Shown here: piece by piece, positions 29,901 through 42,128 of the stretch
Layout of the letters: every line of letters starts with the position of its first letter
Numbering within the stretch: the first letter of the stretch is position 1
From: Heterotrichella gracilis
Lineage: Eukaryota; Sar; Xanthophyceae; Tribonematales; Xanthonemataceae
Direction of reading: 5' to 3'
Length of the DNA stretch: 64,000 bases
Assembly: GCA_032358255.1 (NCBI GenBank)
Contig: JAULBX010032035.1
Location: 100,199-164,198, forward strand
Translations under genes and position numbers: made by a program
Notes under the pieces: generated by a model
Databases searched by the model: none
The model's input: the letters and a program-made list of their open reading frames with translations, nothing else
What the model was told of the DNA's origin: nothing

Positions 29901-30130
29901 GCTTTCCCCCCTTGCAGGCCGTCTCTCGCCTGCAAGCGGTGACCCTGTCGTTGGAGGCGCTGACCTGCTGGCAGTGGTGGCGGGAGGGGGGCAGCTGGAG
30001 CCATCGCGCACATGTGCGCTCGCATTTTGCCACCAACCTGGGGGTCGCGGGGGGGCTGCTCATGCTGCAACAGTTTGGGGCGGGGCGCTTCACGGTGGAT
30101 AGCCTGATCAAGCGGGGCAAGGAGGTGTAG
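26945..30130 (+). CDS. SURF4/Erv29-like ER cargo receptor, 387 aa
   Basis: Seven exons: 26945-27085, 27627-27704, 27897-28008, 28358-28577, 28880-29138, 29646-29786, 29918-30130. The multi-pass core follows SURF4/Erv29, which packs soluble cargo into COPII vesicles at the ER. Matching blocks are HLARLLICTYFCNLVYEDYE (first segment), LLGVCVVLPCCLLAVLGV, KRLAMVGATALVLAHSL, LLAGRLLMATLFVFVGVEQ, LLLELVLAVPFALGYKI, and the end block HFATNLGVAGGLLMLQQFG. The protein is longer than the usual about 270 residues, because of a 75-residue hydrophilic N-terminus (MADLHQARQVVAKVKRG) and a Gly/Glu-rich insert in exon 5. The C-terminus KRGKEV has lysines but no strict KKxx retrieval signal. Introns 3 and 5 hold copies of exon ends. 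Confidence 0.85.
27411..27470. other. AT-rich island in SURF4-like intron 1
   Basis: A short run of AATTACTTGTTAATATTAAT-type sequence followed by AATAATAATAG, in a GC-rich intron. Comparable to the islands at 7125-7235 and 44945-45030. Confidence 0.5.
28038..28072 (+). repeat. Copy of the SURF4-like exon 3 end
   Basis: GCTCATGTGCACATACTTTG and flank match the last about 40 bases of exon 3 (from 27970), ending at the position of the GTGTACGAAG donor context, which is degraded here. Confidence 0.75.
29182..29222 (+). repeat. Copy of the SURF4-like exon 5 end with donor
   Basis: ATGCTGTTTGTGTTTTTGAG followed by GGTGGAGCAG-GTGAGT repeats the exon 5 end at 29110-29144. The copied donor GTGAGT is closer to consensus than the original GTACGG. 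Using it would add 82 bases and shift frame. Confidence 0.8.
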
Positions 30131-31226
30131 GGTGGTGTCTCACAGCTAGGGTTGCGTTGCAATTTAGGGTACTGTGCTAGGGTTCTGCATTAGCATTGCA
30201 GTGGGTTATGTTGAGCGGGGTGGTTCTTAGTAGAGAGATTGACGAAGCGAGGTATTGGAGGTAACGTGTTGTCCGTTAGAGTTGTGTGTTAGGATTTTGC
30301 AAGGGTAAGGTGGCCACCAGTGTGGGCCTGTTAATTACAACTTATAATGGGTAGTTCCGAACAAGTCCCGGCGGGAGGGAAATTTCTCTTCCCCGCCAGG
30401 AGAGGAACATGATGCCCCGTGACAGGCGGCACACCACCTGACTTTGGAAGCGGGTCCCTGGAGGACCTGGTGTAGGTTGCGCATTATGGTGGCCGAGCAA
30501 CAGTGGTATGGTGGCGGGGGATCAGGCTGGGGATTAGGTGTCCCTAGTGGGCCACACATGAGCAGTATTCTTGAGATGTTGAACCAGTACTCAGAGATGT
30601 TGAGTCCGAAAGTTGTCACAACCTGTTTCACTTTTAATAAGTGTGTTGGAAATCGACAGCGATCAACTTGCAGGGGGGCAGGCAGAGACAACGGGGGTGA
30701 GAGGGGGAACATGTTGACCCATGCTACAGGCAACTTGCAGACGTGTTACGAGGTACCTTCAAGGAAGTGCTTGAAGCACCACTGTGACAGTGGCATGACA
30801 CATTTACTAAATGTGACATGTGCACAGCGTAGCTGGGCGACCCAAACATGACCCTTTGCACTTTGTCAAGCTTAACAGGCTCAGCCTACAACTAGCCTAC
30901 GCGGCTACGTGCCATGCGGTGCACAAAAAATCTTCCAAAGTCCAAAACATTGCCGCTACACAATGGACCACCAGGTGTGCTCGTAATGATTGAAATATCT
31001 GATTGTAATCTAGGTCGGACTCCGAGGCGATTGCCATGACAGGCCTCAGAGGCCTCAGAGTCTGATAAACAAGAAGTCTAAACGAAATTCTGAAATTCAG
31101 ATCAAGATCGTATGTCTCCAAGTTAAAGATCATAAGCTAAGGATTAGGTTTATGATGAAATCCTGCAGCCTGCCCTGAGGGCATTCCATTGCCGACCCAG
31201 TACGAATATTTCAACAGTGTTCTCCC
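30131..31226. other. Convergent intergenic region
   Basis: 1.1 kb between two stop codons. A 132-codon minus-strand frame (30335-30733) has no family motif. Nothing else seen. Confidence 0.45.
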
Positions 31227-32818
31227 TCAGGCCTTCCCGCTGCCCTGCCCACCCTGTGGGTCCTCCACCGCCTGAGAGGGAGTGGGGTCCTGGCCTTGGT
31301 CATCCAGGCGACTGTTGCGCGCATGGTCCTCCTGCGCCATGGGAATGAGGAGGGTGGGGTTCACTTCCAGGGGCTGCAGAGTCTAGGAGGTCACTCATGA
31401 CAGGCCTGGCACACGTCTTGGCACACGTCTTGGCACACGCGCTCTTTTTCACACGATGTATTGGTGCGCTATGTAGCGGACCTGACATGTTGCACCTTTA
31501 AACGAACAACAGGCACCTGGTGCGTATTATGCACTTGAATATTATTTAGCATGTAAGGTTGAATTTTGATAATCAAGGTCGAGTGCAACTGAGAAACGCA
31601 GTGCATCGCCTTACATGCACCACGTTGACCGTCACCTTCAACTGAGCATGTAGGTGCATGGTTAGTATGTAAGGTTGAGATAAAAATCGTGGGGGAGTGC
31701 CGGTGCATCGCCTTACGTGCACCACTTTGACCGTCAGCTTCTGCAGCTCCTCCATGGACAGCTCGCTGGTCTTCTCGGCCTTGACCACCGCCTCGGAGTC
31801 TGAGGCGAGGTGCTCGTTCCAACCGGGGTGGCCGGGCACTCGCTCAGTCACCTCCTCTGTAAGGCGCAGCAAATAGGTGAAACTGTAGGTCAGGTTAGAC
31901 GTAGCACAGACAAACGATGTTGTCAACAGAGAGATTTAGGAAGCAATCGCTACAGACAACAGCACAGGGTATTTTTCAGTCTGACCTGACCAACCAAGCA
32001 GTAATTAAGGCACAATGCAGCGCGCTGACCAACCAGCATACGCCATGCGTCTGTAGATTCCTCGCTAAACCCTAAAGCAGGTAACTCTAGAAGCGCACTA
32101 TATTTCCCCAAAGTTTCCTTTGTTTCCAATCTTGGCGCACAATGACATCCTTCCAAAGTTTAGGTGCGAAAACAATTTCGATTTTCGATTTATTTTTAGA
32201 CGGCATTTAACCATCCGACTTGCATTCCTCCTCTTAATAATTTAACTTCAGCAACCCCATCTTATGGAACAAATGCAAGTTGAGCCGTAGGTGGCAGGTC
32301 CCATGCATGCTGACCATATAATAAATCAACAACAATGTTGCAAATGCAGTAGGCGCGGGGCTGCAGCATGATAAGGCACCAGCTACTGAGCTCCATGATG
32401 GGTGGACACATGCGCATCAATTGGGCATTAAATGCGCATGCATACACTCATCAAGCCGCACATCAAATGGCGCCATTTCATGCTAGAGCCCCACGTTTGC
32501 AACGTTTCTTTTTCCGCATCTTGCGCCAGATGCTCTAAAGCACGCTCCACAGTCACAACCGCTTAAGGCGCGCCAACAAGCAGGCAATGCCATGGCCCTG
32601 CAGCACCACCCGCCTCCCCAGCGCATCTCCTTACCTTTGAGTGACCTGGTCTTCTCCCTGTGCAGCACCTCTGGGTCATTGTCGGAGCTGTGGCTGCCAA
32701 AGCCAAACCACGCCACCCTGCCGCACTCCCGCTGGCCTGGCCGCAGTACGGAGGATGAGGAGGGGAGGGAGGCCAGCATGCGGGCCTTGGACAGGTGGGC
32801 CAGTATTGAGGAGTTCAT
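31227..32818 (-). CDS. Small conserved-looking protein of unknown function, 156 aa
   Basis: Three exons join in phase: 32818-32635, 31856-31717, 31373-31227. I do not recognise a named family. The N-terminus (MNSSILAHLSKARMLASLPS) is basic, hydroxylated and free of acid for about 30 residues, which would suit a mitochondrial presequence. The middle block PGWNEHLASDSEAVVKAEK followed by SMEELQKLTVK looks strongly conserved in character: a compact helical segment with a WNExLASxSEAxVKA pattern. From memory, not checked, similar short blocks occur in small uncharacterised plant and fungal proteins. The C-terminus is polar and likely disordered. No membrane segment. Coding status rests on three exons with proper splice sites and agreeing phase, and on a high-quality GTAAGG donor. 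Confidence 0.65.
31599..31640 (-). repeat. Copy of the exon 2 end and donor of the small unknown gene
   Basis: GTGCATCGCCTTACATGCAC followed by CACGTTGACCGTCA matches 31703-31738, the exon 2 end plus the first bases of intron 2. The copied donor (GTAAGG in sense) is intact. Confidence 0.75.
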
Positions 32819-35120
32819 GGCGCCTGCGCAGTGGGTACAGGTCCCTGTCAGGTTATCTGCAGCAAGTTTACTGGTGCTGGCTAGGCGCAGTTACAAAATG
32901 ACAAGGTTGACATAGAGTGTCTTTGACATACAACTGAAAATTGATTATGTTTTTCATACTGTGTCCAGTCAATCTCGGAAAATGGCACCAAAACAGATGC
33001 ACTAAATAACAGTGCACAAGGCTTAAAAGGTGAAACAGGTTTCAGTAAGAGGCTGCTTGGAACTCCCAAAGGCTAAAGGTTCTCCCGGCCGGTTACTGGT
33101 ATTTTAGGCTAAGCTTCCCACTAGCCAGCAACAGCAAAAATAGGTAGGTCTAGCTCCACTTGACCTTACTTGAAGTTGAGAGTACACGTCGGGCTGTTAC
33201 AAGCTTGTTGCGCGTGCAGTTGCACTAGCTGTGACCCACACTAAAGTAGAAGTACCAGTGACGAAGTTTGCTGGGCAGCTACCCTTTCCAATCTGTTGCC
33301 GATGTCTCGACTTTGAGGTCAACAGCCCAGTTCAACTCGACCACACAGACTGCTTAGGAATTTACCCGTGTAAAGCTGTTGATACGTTGGTATGTTGAGC
33401 CCTAAACAAGTGTGCAACGGCCAGTGAGCGTTGGCTTGCTCGGAACCTTGCACGTGTGGTTTGAATCACGTGCGTTTCAAGATGTTGCCATGCCAAATGC
33501 TGCTTCCTCCAGCATGCAGTGCAGGTGCACAACAGCTTCCACCCAAAATTGATGCCCTGTATTGCAGCGGCAGATATGGTATTTCGACCACACACCCAGA
33601 ATATGGTACCCTGTTTTCCAGGGAGCCTCCACTTGCACAAGGACCCTAGGTCCCCCACCAGGCCATTGGGCAATGGCATGAAATGGCTGTGCAACTGTGC
33701 CAACATTTGGACCCAAGGGACATCCCCAGCATGCTTTCAGCAAATTCCCCCTTGAGAGGGCAATCTCACGATGGAGCTCCGAAAGGCAGAAACTTTCATG
33801 CGGGTGAACGACCACAGAATAAAGGGTCGAGTTTCGAAGTCGTCTGTGAAGGTAGAGCGTCTCAGCAGGGTCGTTGCAATCCGCAGTGCGTGCCACGACA
33901 GGCCACAAAACCTTCCAGTCAGTTGGGCAAGCGCTAGAAGAACACTAGGTGGCCTGCCAGGCCTGTCTTCCGGGAAGCCATGGCCCAGCCCATGTCGGAC
34001 AACGGTCCTTCCGTCAAGGAGGTGTGGCAACAGCGGGTGACTCAGCTTTGTGCATGCCATGGGCAAAGTCTTTGACTCAAAAGTTCAACAGTGCTTCTTG
34101 CGCCACTTAGTGCCACTGGCAGGAAGGGTAACCCTTGAACCGTTCCTTACTGGTGCGCCCAGTGCGCCCACTCCCGGGCTCAGATGGCCATTGCCATTCC
34201 CACTCCACTTAAAATAAATTCAAGGCTTTTTCGTGGCTTTTTATGGCGTTTATTTAGGGGCACTATAAACTACTTAGTAGTCTGTTTTGTGTGAATCCCA
34301 AAGTTTGACTCCAATGCAACAGTTGCTAAATTAAATGCAGTAACCTTTGGGATTCTCACAGCACAGATGACTACGTATTTCATTGTGCCCCTGCAGTAAA
34401 CAACGTACCTTATCACTTTAAAAGCAAAGCATAAAGAACTATTTCGGGCACTGTGCCCGCCCGCCAGTGACTGCCTGTGGCAAGTTGCACTAGGCACACC
34501 TCACTGTCACAATGCCAATCACTCTACGTTCTGCACAATGCAACATGATACACGATCACTGCTCTGAGATGGCTGCGGCATGATGCATATGGTTGCTGAC
34601 AAGGACAACATTGCATGCATGAGGAGAGCGCTTCAAGCGTGGTGTGTGCGCCTGGATTGAGTCAATTTGGGACTCGCAAACGCGCACGACGCATGTGACT
34701 CGAGCTGGCTCAATTCAGGCAGTACCCAAAGACTGATCAGTGTAGCAATCACACATTATTATGGAGGGCAATTTAGATTGTCATTCTCAAAAAATATTGG
34801 CACTTTACTATAATAGGGGCTACAGAAATTCTGGCCCAGGTCCCCGGAACCTATCATAGGTAGCTGCATTCTGTGTATACTGCAAGTAGCACTTGCACAC
34901 AAATTCGTGAAGGGCATGCCCCTTCACTGACACAATGATTGCACTGGTCCGGCGTACCTTGTCTTCATTGCCATGCTGACTGCTTGCCAAGGAAGACAAG
35001 GAGTGCAAGACCAGTGCAATGCGAGTCAAGTCCATGACCCTTTACAAGACTTGCGCATAACATTTGCACACATAAAGGTAGTAGTGCTTTTTCGTCCAAT
35101 AGCATTGCCCCATAAAGGGC
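32819..35120. other. Divergent intergenic region, 2.3 kb
   Basis: Between the starts of the small unknown gene (-) and the AOX-like gene (+). Several overlapping open frames occur at 33362-34066 on both strands, up to 143 codons, but none has a motif I can name, and no splice model joins them. The AOX-like gene may have an additional 5' exon in this region. Confidence 0.4.
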
Positions 35121-37314
35121 ATGATGCTCCCATGTTCCCATGCTCCCATGTTGCCGCAGGGTGGTGTGCTGACTGGCAAGGGCTCGTATGTGGCCCCACA
35201 CCCCTCCATGCGCCGCGATGCAGCAGACGTGCTGGAGTTTGCGCGTTCCCACCCGGTGTACACGCCCGAGTACCTGCGCAGGGTGGCAGCGGAGCACCTG
35301 GTGCCGCAAAAGGTAGGGTTACAGTCACCAAGTGAGCTTGAAACTGTTCAAACATAAGTACTAATAGTATACGGGATGCAGACTTTCACCAGGCTAGCAA
35401 ATTCCGCTGTGAGGCTCCCAAGGAGGCTTCACCCTCCTGCCCATGCACCGACCTTTCTCATCTCAGCCTGTCCTGCTTTATGAATTTAGGCTGTGGATGT
35501 TGAGCACCATGCCCGTGGCAGATTCGAATTGGGGTGACACATTGCTTTTGTGCATTGCTGGGGTCATGTCACACACACTGACAGCTCCCTGGCAGTGCAA
35601 CCTCCCGCCACCCTCTCATTTTAGGAAAATGAGTGTGACACAGTCTGACACCCCCCTTGCCCCCCATCCCTCAGTTGTTCGACGACCTGGGCTGGTACTG
35701 GCAGCTGTTTGTGCGCGTGGCCATCACCCTGGTCATCGGGGGCCTGCATGAGCGCACCACTGACACCCAGCTGGCCCTGCGCAGCCTGGTGCTGGCGGCC
35801 ATACAGCAGGCAAAGGCGGAGTCAGGCAAGTAGCGCATTGTCGACACGTGAGGGAGTAACCAGCCTCCGAGGCTGGCTCTCCCTCACTCTGTCCCTTTCT
35901 AAGCAACGCCCTCATGCTTGAGATGAGGAGCGCAGTTGTTTATCTATTTGGTGCATTGTCAGTACCTGCAGCACCGCGGCTGTCGGGATTAGCAGTCAGC
36001 CCCTGTACACGCGGTGCCAGGCATGTCTGTCCTGAATGGCGCAACGTACCTGTGATGCACTAAAGAAACGTCACTGTGCAGTCTAGTTGCATGTGCCAGT
36101 TATTGAAGTTATTGAACCCCTCTTCCCTTCCCCTTGCAGCCGCGGGCTTGGTCCACCTGAAGAGCATGGTGCTGGGCACCCCCGACCGCGGCTGGTACCA
36201 CCTGCTGCTGGCTGAGGCTGAGAACGAGCGTACCCACGTGGGCATCCTCATGGCCTACCTGCACCCCAATGTGCTGGTGCGCCTGGCGCTGACCATGCTC
36301 CAGGTGCGTGTGTGGGGTGGTGCTGGGGGATGAGGCTCTTATTATTTTGTGTAGTCAGTTGTGCAGGGCATGCCAAACAAGGCGAGTTGAATGCAGAGGG
36401 GATTGAATCAGAATTTTTTGTGATGCATGCACAGTGTGATACGGCATGATAATCTTGATCTACACTCAGATATTATGTGAAAGTGGGTACGGTAGCTGGG
36501 AAGTGGTGGCAGGCTTGCAAGGGCAGCTGTACAAATCCACACCCTCGTCACAAGGTACCTCTTTCTACCCCCTGTCTGCACAAGCCCACTATGCCCCCAA
36601 CTCCCCGCCCTCTGCTCAAACCACCACTATCTGACCCCTTCCCCCCGTCACCCCCGCAGCTCTTTGTGGTGTTTGCCTACGCCCCCATCTACGTGCTGCT
36701 CCCCTGGGTGTGCCACGCCAACGCCGCCTACCAGGCCGAGGAGAGCCTGCTGGGGTTTGACTACGCCCTCGGCCTCATGGACACCAGGAAGCTCAAGGGC
36801 ATGGCGGCCACACCGGCGCCCATGATTGCGCGCAGCTACTACCAGCTCTCGGTGGGTGTTGTATTAAATTTCATGTAATTTTGATGCCCATGCATGATAC
36901 CAGCTAGATGTGCAAACACATTCTTGTGGGTTTTGGCTGGTGCCGCACAGTCAAATTTTTCATTGACTGGTTTGGCTATGCAGCGCCATGCCAATCCCAA
37001 GTAGAATGAGTTAGCGCAACTGGCTTGTATCATACATGGGCATCAACACCATATATGACACATTTTGGGTTTCTTATTTATGTTTCCTTTTCTTTGACTC
37101 GTCACAACTGTTGATCTAGTGTCAGTGCCATCTGAATCCACCTCCCCCCTTCCCGCCACGCGCCCCACAGAGGGACGCCACCATGCGGGAAGTGCTCCTT
37201 CGTATGAAGGCCGATGAGGCGTGCAGCCAGCACATCAACTGGCAGCTCAAGGAGATCACCCCCGGGGAGCCAAACCCCTTCTACACAATGGGAGTCACCA
37301 GGAAGGAGGAGTGA
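35121..37314 (+). CDS. Alternative-oxidase-like protein lacking several iron ligands, 280 aa
   Basis: Five exons: 35121-35312, 35675-35825, 36140-36303, 36660-36851, 37171-37314. The alternative oxidase fold is clear: AGLVHLKSM, RGWYHLLLAEAENERTHVGI, then APIYVLLPW, YQAEES, PAPMIARSYYQLSRDATMRE, KADEACSQHIN. True AOX is a di-iron ubiquinol oxidase with four Glu and two His ligands. Here Glu144 and His147 (NERTH) and Glu249 (ADE) remain, but the LET Glu aligns with Ala105, the first Glu of LEEEA aligns with Ala195 (Glu196 is next to it), and the last His aligns with Ser252 in DEACS. It may be an inactive homologue or bind metal differently. The second intron has a GC donor. The start (MMLPCSHAPMLPQGG) is the first ATG in frame; no clear mitochondrial presequence is seen, so an upstream exon is possible. 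Confidence 0.8.
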
Positions 37315-38383
37315 ATGGCCATGGCGTGTCAGCTGGGGCCGCAGGGCACTTTGTCCGGCACCTGCAGCGGCAAACTTGGGAGGCATGTGCACCTGTACAG
37401 GGCACTGAAACACTCAATTGAAGCATCGGAGTTGGGAGCTGATGCGGCACTGTCAGTGGCGCCATCATGGCCCATGGTATTGATAGCCGCCGGCCGCCAG
37501 TTGATGAAACACCAGGTTGCATAATGTGGTGCAGGCAGCAGCTCCACAATACAGTACTTGGATCAATTGGACGGGTACCCATGCACGCGCACCTCGAGGT
37601 ACCAGGGCGTGTGGAGAATACCCTCAGTGAACTTTGATGGACGACATTGGCAGTAAATTACCAATCATAAATGATTCAGTAAGGCATCACACTGTGGCAG
37701 AATAATTGTAGTACATGCCTCATGGAGCTGTTGTGGGCTTTGTGGTGCATGCACATGCTTAAATTTTTATGTGCATTGCAGTCTTAACTTTTATATGAGC
37801 ACTGGTGCAACTGACGTTAGGAATGTCCTTAGGTGGAACTAGATTAACAAAGGAAACTACATTTGCGCTACCTCATAGTGGCAGCTTTGACATTGCGGCA
37901 AAAGAGCATTTCTCAGCAAATTTTAGAGTCTGCACCCCATAGTCATCACGGACTTGATAAGACACGTCGTATGTGAAACTTTCTGAGCTAGCTGAGCCTA
38001 GTCGCACTAGGCCTATGCGGCATGCACACAGAGCAGTGCAGCAGCATTTGCAACACCACATCAAATGGCATTTGCTTGGTGCTGATGAACAATGGTCTGG
38101 CAACAACGCATGTAGGGTATTATGCCATAGCAGGACTGTAACTTAGTGTTTGTAGATATGATTCAGGAGCAAGCTTGCAGATGCCGCAGCAGGCTGCCAG
38201 CAACATGTTGGCCAGCATTGACACACATGGTATTATCCACCACCAGAGATCATCCATGATCATGCTGCACTGGCCGGGGCCTACGCACTGCCTTTGCCAA
38301 AAGGAGGCCAGCCTGTAGCTCCCAATGTGAAGCCACAGCATTACTGTCAATATAATTTGCGCATCAAATACCTAAATATTAGG
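37315..38383. other. Convergent intergenic region
   Basis: 1.07 kb between the AOX-like and EF-hand gene stop codons. No exon or RNA gene seen. Confidence 0.45.
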
Positions 38384-41300
38384 CTATGGCAGCCTGAGCT
38401 TGCGTATTGCCTCTATGCTGTCCAGCAGGTCGCGCAGGTCTGGGTCCATGGAGAGCTCAGCACGGGTAGGGGAGCGCCGCCACTGCAGCAGGCACACAAG
38501 GGGTAAAATGTATTATGGGCCAGGTTCTACTGGTTGGTGAGAACAGTAATGAATCCTTTTCAATGGCTGATGGATGCCATGGTTTTAAAGCCACATGTAT
38601 TAGGCAGGGTGATTGAAAAGAGCAAGCCTTGGCAGGTAGGAGGCATGCCCAAGAATTCAATTGATCATTCAACCATTGCACAATTTCAGTACAAAAGGAC
38701 TGCTTAGTTGCAGACATGGTGAGCCACCTGAGGTATACCTAGGTGGGCCCACACGCACCTTGGGGACGCAGAAATGGCTGCCAACGGGGACGGGGCTATG
38801 CTTGCTGCCACACCATGTTGTGCATTGCTGCTGCTGCTGCTGGTGCCATAGCTGCTGTGCACATGTGCAACTGCCTGCTGCACTGGCACTACCGGCGCCA
38901 TCCACCCCTCCATCAGCTTACCCTTCCAGGGTTTTGCATCCACCACCTCCCCGGGGCCGCTGCTGCCATCACCCACCCCCGGCGCTTCCTTCCCTGACCT
39001 CCTCAACACACTCCCTGCTGCACCCCCCTTGGCCCCCGCGCCACCAGCCCGCATCCCCGCGGCAGTCGGTGGGGATGTTGCACCCTTTGGAGGGGATGCT
39101 GCATGCCGTGGTGGGGATACCTCGCGTCGGGGCGGAGACTTGCTCATGCTACTGCGCATCCCCCCCTCCTCCTCCCCCTCCCCCTCCCCACCTTGCGGGT
39201 ACATTGGGAAGGAAGACATGTCCCGGCTGGGCTTCCAGGTGTTGGGCTGGTCGCCTGAGCTAGGGTTTGGCACAAACCAGTAGGGTTTCAGGCGCTCCTC
39301 TGTCAGTCCGGGTGGCAGGTGCCTGGAGGGGGCGCCGGGGCCCGCACCCACCACCTGCGCCTTGGGCGCTTGCGCATCACCACCCTCCAGAGCTGGATCA
39401 TTGCCGTGGTAGTGGGTACTGCAGAGGGTGCAAGAGGGTGTGCACACATGCCCCTCAGCGGCGACCGCAGGCTGGCGCACCGATTTTCGCTTGCCGCCCT
39501 CCCCAGCAATCACATTAGGGTTTGAGCTCCCCTTGGGGTTCACACTCCTGCTCCCCCTGCGGGTAGCCCCAGCCACCAGCAGCACCCCGCAGTGCGCCCT
39601 CACGCGCCGGATGAATGCCTGGTAGGTAAGGTTAGTAAGTTAGTGGCGTGCATTCCAGCAATACTTTTACATCCTGCCATGCATTTCAGGCAGGAATTAA
39701 TACAGGCGCCGTTATATGGCAGGTCAACAGCCAGCCTTGCACATGCCGATTTGGGTCCTGGCACTGCTCATACCTGGTAGTCGATGTACCCGCTGTTGTT
39801 CAGCAGCCCTGCGCCCAGCGCCTCCACATCCCCCTTGCTCAGCCCAGGGAGGCGCTGCGCCACAACCCGGGAGAATTCTGATTGGCTCACGTGGCTGCTT
39901 GCGTCCCGGTCAGCTGCCTCAAAACCCATCCACAGCTCCCGCACTGCCTGAGGGCAGAGGGCCAGCTGGGAGGAGAGGATGCCGTCGGATGCGGCCTGCT
40001 GCGCAGCGTGGGAGGCTGCGTGGGAGCGCCGCCACTGCGCCTCCAGCTGCCAGTGGTTGTAGTAGTCTGTGGGCACGAGGGTTGCATTCAATTTGGGGTT
40101 CATGCGGGAGAAGGTCAGATTGAAACGAATTCAGCAGCCGGCCTGAATGTGTGACATGCTATGCAGCATGGTTGTATGTGTGCCACCGCCTGCTATTGCC
40201 AGCGTGATATGGTGTGTGCAAGACAGCCTTGCAGATGTCCTTCTTGCCATAACAGAACATACTGCAATGCCGCAGCCTAGTATGGTAATCGATTGGCATC
40301 CACACCATATGGCTTCAAATCGGAGGGAGCCATGTCAATATGATGCGACAGTAACTTTAATCCACATGTGCATCCAACATAAGAATGATGATGACGGTGC
40401 ATGGGATGATGGTAGGATATCACACTGTATGATGCTCTCTCACCTCGGCTTGTGGCGGGCACCGACCTCAGCTTGACATCCAGGTTGTCCTCCACGTCAC
40501 CGCCCCCATGAGGCACCACCCCCGCAATTCCACCCCTGCCCACCCCCTTCCTCCCGCTGATGTCAGCAACATCCAATCCCCGGGTGTGGTGCTCCTTCCC
40601 CATCTGCGCTTTGTGGGGAGGCCGCCAGTGTGGGATGGTGCCATCAATGTCGGAGCAGTCGAGCGTGTTTTTCACGGTTGGGGAGGTCCTATTTGGGGAT
40701 GGCTGTGGGGATGGGGCAGGCAGGTTGTGGGGATTTTGCGGTGTGGTGATGCGCATGCGCATGGTGACGTGCATTGTTGCTTGAGTTGAGGCATGGTATG
40801 TTGGTGTAGTGGGCATATAGACCACATGAAGGCCACACCCCATCAAAACGCCCCCATTGCATATGCAAGAAAGTACCTGTTTTTGCAACACCTGTGTACA
40901 TATTGCTGAATGCATGTAAGTAATTCACCAACAGTGGCGTGCCACTGTAATGTTGCGCTGCACTGAAAATGTGATTGGCATGCAGTAATTGTACGGTTGT
41001 AAAGCTAGAGCAAGTGTTACAGTAATGCCATGCAAGGAGCATGACATGATCTAGATATGGTCAGGCCATGCATGTCAGCGCTACCGCTGCTGCAAGGGAA
41101 CTGGCATAGAACTATGCACATGGCCAGTAGTGCTGCGCATGCATTTGTGCAATGATGGTATGCACATCCAATGTTAAATTACATGTCTGATAAACTGATG
41201 TATGTTGCTGTTGCTGTGCGTTGCCCCACCTTGCGCCTGGCAATGTCTGCCACATCCAGCGTGTCCCGCAGGAACTTGGGCACCTCATACTCCGGCTCCT

Positions 41301-42128
41301 CATGGAATGGCAGCTTGTACACAGGTTGCAGCGGGTTGGTGCCTCGTGGCTTGGCTACCAGCCGGTCCTTGGTGCGGGACTGGGTGCCCTCTATGTCGCT
41401 CACATCCAGAGAGTTGCGTCTGGGGGAGGGGTGGCGTGTAGGCCATGTGAGGTTCATGTCGGACACATCCAGCTGCCCATCCTTGTGCTTGGCTTGCTTC
41501 GGGATCCACACCTTGGGTGACATCCCCGCCTCGTCAAATACCTTGCACAGGCCATCCTGTAGCGGGAATGTGGGTTTGGGTTGAAGGTTGCCTAGTGTGA
41601 ATCCACCTCAGAAACTGTTTGAACCATAAGGAACTGGTGTTGATCAATAGGATATCAATGTGTGCCCACTATGCAACCAATATGGTCTGGATACTTTGCA
41701 ATACTGCCCACTGTAAGCAGATTGTCCCACTTGTACAGATCAAGATGCTATTGCCAAGTGCAGGCTCACCTTGATTGGCTCAGTTGGAACGTAGACCGAG
41801 AGCTTAGGTTTTGGCCGTGATTGCCCTGCAGATGAGAGATAATGCTAGGAGAAGGGAGGTTCACTTGGTGAAGCATGCAAATAGTGCCTGCTGGGTATGA
41901 CAATCAGGTTCCGATACATGACATGCCGTTTCAATGCCGTTGCTGCTTGGAAGCTGCATGTTGGTGACCTTGTTAAGGAGCGCCCTGCTTGTCTCGCATT
42001 GCTTTTACCAGGTAACCCTAGGGCTAGTACTGCGCTGGCAATAGTGCCACAGGCGTACCTAAGGTGGCAAAGAGCTCTTTGCTTTGCCCTGCCTTTTTGG
42101 GGAGAGTTTCCTCGACAGCTGCAGTCAT
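38384..42128 (-). CDS. EF-hand protein with LDVxDI repeats, possibly ciliary, 664 aa
   Basis: Seven exons: 42128-42059, 41825-41770, 41556-41230, 40702-40444, 40066-39774, 39618-38728, 38482-38384. The N-terminal half contains at least five copies of a short motif, LDVSDM, LDVSDIEGTQ, TLDVADI, LDCSDIDGT, LDVADISG, separated by Pro/Lys/Arg-rich linkers, one reading TNPLQPVYKLP. One good EF-hand follows, with the 12-residue loop DRDASSHVSQSE at about 290-301; a second near NNSGYIDYQAF lacks the final Glu. The next 250 residues are low complexity (SPPR, SPP repeats, Gly/Ala). The last exon encodes RRSPTRAELSMDPDLRDLLD. I recall the DIxG-repeat plus EF-hand combination from flagellate protists and oomycetes, so a microtubule or axoneme role is a guess. 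The donor of exon 6 was chosen by phase and is the weakest junction. Confidence 0.75.

Noticed and set aside
38704-38760. Exon 6 of the EF-hand gene ending at the AG-GTGCGT donor near 38760
   Set aside because: It gives the wrong phase for the last exon; the CAG-GTGGCT donor at 38728 keeps the frame into RRSPTRAELSMDPDL. This remains the least certain junction.
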